In this document: piece by piece, positions 8,912 to 11,943 of the stretch | How positions within the stretch are numbered: position 1 is the first letter of the stretch | How the letters are laid out: each line of letters begins with the position of its first letter | Assembly: GCF_000611645.1 (NCBI RefSeq) | Contig: NW_014013431.1 | Location: 25,245-37,187 of the forward strand | Source of the DNA: Monoraphidium neglectum | Taxonomy: Eukaryota; Chlorophyta; Chlorophyceae; Sphaeropleales; Selenastraceae | Direction of reading: 5' to 3' | DNA: 11,943 nucleotides | The notes under the pieces: generated by a model | The model's database searches: none | Seen by the model: only the letters and a program-made list of their open reading frames with translations | What the model was told of the DNA's origin: nothing | Position numbers and translations under genes: made by a program

Positions 8912-9770
8912 GGGAGGGAAGGGCGAAAGGATTTTGTGCTGTTGTGAGCGTTTACTAAATTCCAGAGTGACTAGGTGTTGAGATCGTATCAAATCTTGTC
9001 CAGGTGAATGCTGACAAGGATGGTCAGAACATGATTATCGGAGCGTTGTGTGTGCACCTGAATTTTTTCCGGGTACCCACACATGAGGATACCCGTATGC
9101 TCATATGTGATAACATCCCAACCGTCTGGTGCCCCAGCCAGCTGTCAAGCATTCCGCTTTGGATCTTTTGCGCATACGCCGGCCCTGCCGAGGTGGCAGC
9201 AGCAAGTCGCGTAGAAAATGCGAGGCATGACACCTACTCTCAATACGATGCATACTAACATGAATCAGGCATGTTGCCAAGGACCGCCCCAAAAATAGTA
9301 GATAGAGCCGTTCAAAGAAAACCGCCGGAGCCCCCACCGTCAGCTGGCGCCAACCGCCTTGCTGTCGCACTTAATCGAAAGTAACTCGACGGGGAGGGCC
9401 GTGGCCAGATAAGCTCCAATCATCTGCTCGCCACGTCCACTTACGCACAATGTGGGGCGCAGTCCCCAGCCCGTCAGCGAGCAATTCGCACTCTTGACTG
9501 CTGAACTTGCGGTGGAGCCGCACCGGACAACGAAACTAGAAGCAAATTGTTGAGACGGAATTTGTGCCTCATCTGTGCAGCGCATCGCTTCTGACAGGCC
9601 CCGCGTTCCGGGCCCTGAGCAAAGAGATCCACGCTGGCACACCGTCACCGTGCACCAGCCCTGCATCCGGATTGGCCGCATAGATCGTGACTTTGTCGAA
9701 TTTGAAGCCAGTGCGGCCGCGCATCTTCGGCACCGGCACTCTGACAACGCCTGCACACAACCGCGCAGCA
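8912..9770. other. Intergenic region between the hydrolase and acyltransferase genes
   Basis: About 860 bp without a supported gene. The 9000-9300 part is lower in GC than the exons. It contains an imperfect inverted repeat, cacatgag (9080-9087) against ctcatatgtg (9100-9109). No TGTAA was found close downstream of the hydrolase stop. An inverted CCAAT (attgg, 9671-9675) lies about 100 bp before the acyltransferase ATG. Minus-strand open frames across 9340-9876 overlap the acyltransferase first exon and show no recognisable domain. Confidence 0.5.
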
Positions 9771-11752
9771 ATGAACGCGTCCGTGCAGCGCATAACGAGC
9801 AGCCAAAGCCTTCCGGCTCAATGGAACCGGCCGGCGGTGCGTCGCCGGCTGGTGCCAGCTGCTGCGACCGCTGCACCCGGCCTGCTGCCGCTGCAGCAGC
9901 GGCCTCGCGCGCTTGCCGCGCCCATTATCAGCAGCTGCGCAGCGGCCTCAGACAGCAAGCGGCGAGGGCTTGTGGCTTGCGACGCGGCAGCTGATGCATC
10001 GCTGCCGCTCTCGGAATCCGCCCCGGCTGGTGAGACTCCCTTGCAGAGCGGCTTGACCCCCTGCCGGCCTGCATGGATGCATGCCCGTCCTTCTCTATTA
10101 CTGCGCCGCATGCAGCTGCCTTCTGTTGCCTGGCCGCTCCCGGCCCACCCCCGCCTGACCTCAACCCCGCAGCCGCACAGCCCAGCGGGTTCTGGAAGGC
10201 GATCGCCAACGTGCGGGCGCTGCTGTTTGCGGCCTGGACGTTCACGCTGGCGGTGCCGCTGTTTATAATAATGGTCGTCATGTCACCCGTGGTGCTGCTC
10301 ACCGACAAGTTCAGGTGGGGCGTGCTTGCAACGCCCTGGTTTGTCTTCATTTGTATAGGGTGTGGGTCAGGTCTGAGCACATCACTGACTGGAGACACCT
10401 GCAAATGATGTGTGCAGCATGGTGGTGTGTTGTTGTTGGCCGTTACGAATTGTGGTGATGCTGCAGAGGAGCCCAGCAGGGTGGGCTGTGGGTTAGGCCC
10501 GAGGCTGCAAGTTGGTGGGTAGTTGCGGCGGGAATCATTTAGAAACCACTGAAGGCAGTCAATGCTGATGACCGCATTAGTCAAAGACAAAGCAATCGGA
10601 AGGGATGCGAGGGGGCACGCAGGGGGATGGCGGGCCGGATCAAGAATTGTCCTGCAGGTTGCGGCCGCAGTCCTGTTGAGGCGCGGCAGCAAAAAGCGGC
10701 AGGACCGGTCGGCGCAAAGTAGCATGCAGCGTTTATGCAGGGGCGGGACCACCAGCGCAGCCGCAGCACGCGGGCCCGCCTGCAGTACGACCCTGATGCT
10801 TGAGGCACCGCACAGCGGCAACGCCTATGCTTGTGCTCAGGCGCGGGGTCCACCACGCCTCCTTGCTTTCACTGTTATGAAATGTATGAAATGCATTTTA
10901 CGCCCGCCCCAAACGACCGCGCCACCCCCAGGCGCCTGGCGCAGCACTTTGTCAACAACCTGTGGGCCATCGCCAGCACCGTCCCCTTTTACGGCGTGAC
11001 CATCAAGGGGGCTGAGAACCTGCCTGCGGCGTCGTCGCCGGCTGTCTACGTGGCCAACCACCAGAGCTTCATGGTGGGCTGGGTTGGGATGTGCTTTTGT
11101 GTCGGGTGTGTGGGCGTATGCATGCACTATGTGTTTTCTGTTTGCGATTGAGTATGGAGGCTCGCAGGTCGCAGGAATCATCGCAGAGACCTGTCTGTGT
11201 GCGCTCTCAATCTGCAGGGGGTTGCACCCCTTGAAGACCCGCAGTAGCTGCAGATGGGCGTCTTGCATCTCCCGTTCAAAGCCGCTGCTGCGCCCGGCTG
11301 GCCTTCCCCCCCTTCCCTTCCCTCCCCCCCCCCCCCACAGGACATTTACTCCCTGTTCCACCTGCAGCGGCCCTTCAAGTTCATCAGCAAGACCTCAAAC
11401 TTCCTCATACCCATAGTGGGGTGGTCAATGTTTATGACAGGTGGGGATCATGAGGGCGGGATAGTGTGATGTCATCATAGTGTTTTGGGGGGCGGGGGGT
11501 CGCGCAGGTGCTGGGAGAACAGGCTGGCGCTGATGTTGCTTGCATTTGAGTACAACGCCAATCTGCTAGAAGCATGTCATCGTTGGCTCGGCCCCTGCCA
11601 GCGCCCGTGCGTGCCGTCAACCCTTTCCCCCGCTCGTGCCTTGCCCAACCGCGCCTGGCCCCGGCGTCGCCCCAGGCCACGTGATGCTGAACCGCGTGGA
11701 CCGCCGCAGCCAGCTCAAGTGCCTGCAGACCTGCATAGAGCTGCTGGGACAG
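9771..11752 (+). CDS. LPAAT1: Plastid-type 1-acyl-sn-glycerol-3-phosphate acyltransferase (LPAAT), 3' partial
   Basis: Transfers an acyl group to the sn-2 position of lysophosphatidic acid, giving phosphatidic acid, an early step of plastid glycerolipid synthesis. Model: join(9771..10029, 10173..10314, 10932..11073, 11341..11440, 11676..11752), 240 residues in phase with GT-AG borders. The gene continues beyond the window. The ATG is the first after an in-frame TAG at 9681. Residues 1 to about 86 are rich in Ala, Ser and Arg and poor in acidic residues in the first 60, like a chloroplast transit peptide. A hydrophobic segment (about 102-129) is a likely membrane anchor. Then come the PlsC-type blocks: PAVYVANHQSFM-DIYSLF with catalytic His177 and Asp182 (HX4D), FKFISKTSNFLIPIVGWSM (193-211), and HVMLNRVDRRSQ (216-227) with Arg221 at the expected substrate-binding position. 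The later FPEGTR block and C terminus are missing because the window ends. The blocks resemble the plant plastid enzyme more than ER types. The symbol is by analogy. Confidence 0.9.
10315..10931 (+). other. Intron 2 of the LPAAT gene (617 bp, longest in the window)
   Basis: Runs from donor GTGGGG to acceptor CCCCCAG and joins DKF-R to RLAQHFVNNLW in phase. Open frames inside it on both strands lack recognisable domains. No mobile element or RNA gene was recognised. Confidence 0.8.
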
Positions 11753-11943
11753 GTGCGCGTGTGGTTGCACGTTGTTGTGTGTGTGGGGTGGGGGGAGGGA
11801 GGAGGGGTGTGGGGGTGCGCTGCAGGGCGGAGGCATGCCTGGCGCGTTTATGTGGCTACTCACAGCTTAGTCCGACCGGCGGTGCCTTCATGCATGCGCG
11901 TGCAAACACTCGAGTGAATGTCACGAGCATCCCTTGTGATACC
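11753..11943 (+). other. Start of LPAAT intron 5, cut by the window edge
   Basis: Begins with donor GTGCGC after CTG GGA CAG. It contains a GT/G-rich stretch (about 11760-11815). The next expected coding block (ending in FPEGTR) does not appear before the window ends, so the intron is at least 191 bp. Confidence 0.65.

Noticed and set aside
9080..9109. Imperfect inverted repeat cacatgag / ctcatatgtg
   Set aside because: Arms are short, with a two-base bulge and no neighbouring gene end or T-run. It is not distinguishable from chance.
9340..9876. Minus-strand open frame of 178 codons and a second minus-strand frame at 9569-9793
   Set aside because: They overlap the well-supported LPAAT first exon, have no recognisable domain, and long chance frames are expected on both strands of GC-rich DNA. 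Some segments read protein-like, so a homology search would settle it.

Overview
The window looks like nuclear DNA of a green alga, probably a GC-rich chlorophyte. The coding stretches are very GC- and alanine-rich. Genes are broken by many introns of about 100-620 bp, with GTGAGY or GTGGGN donors and C-rich tracts before the acceptor CAG. No operons, Shine-Dalgarno sites or bacterial signatures are visible. One protein is a plastid-type lipid enzyme with a transit-peptide-like N terminus. The lineage is inferred from composition, splice sites and gene content only.

Three genes can be assembled, all on the + strand, by joining exons with compatible phases. (1) About 8-4100: a long low-complexity protein of at least 1,067 residues, cut at the 5' window edge and of unknown function. 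Its apparent stop at 1310 lies inside a donor site, so what looks like two reading frames is probably one gene. (2) 6222-8911: a complete five-exon gene for a 495-residue protein. It fuses three N-terminal TPR repeats to an acyl-protein-thioesterase/carboxylesterase-type alpha/beta hydrolase with an intact Ser-Asp-His triad. (3) 9771-11752 and beyond: the first five exons of a plastid-type lysophosphatidic acid acyltransferase. It has a transit-peptide-like N terminus, a membrane segment and the HX4D motif, which an intron splits. The gene runs off the 3' edge before the FPEGTR block.

Between genes 1 and 2 lies about 2.1 kb of non-coding, lower-GC sequence. It holds a CAACAGCAG-type microsatellite and a degenerate 65-bp tandem repeat. 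Between genes 2 and 3 lies about 860 bp with no clear gene. Genes 2 and 3 both plausibly act on acyl-lipid or acyl-thioester chemistry. They are separate eukaryotic genes, so adjacency alone is weak evidence of a shared role.

The points most worth following are the TPR-hydrolase fusion with a near-complete Hsp70/Hsp90-type carboxylate clamp, and the recurring W-x-G-[IV]-D motif in the unknown first protein. No mobile element, CRISPR array, tRNA or rRNA was recognised.
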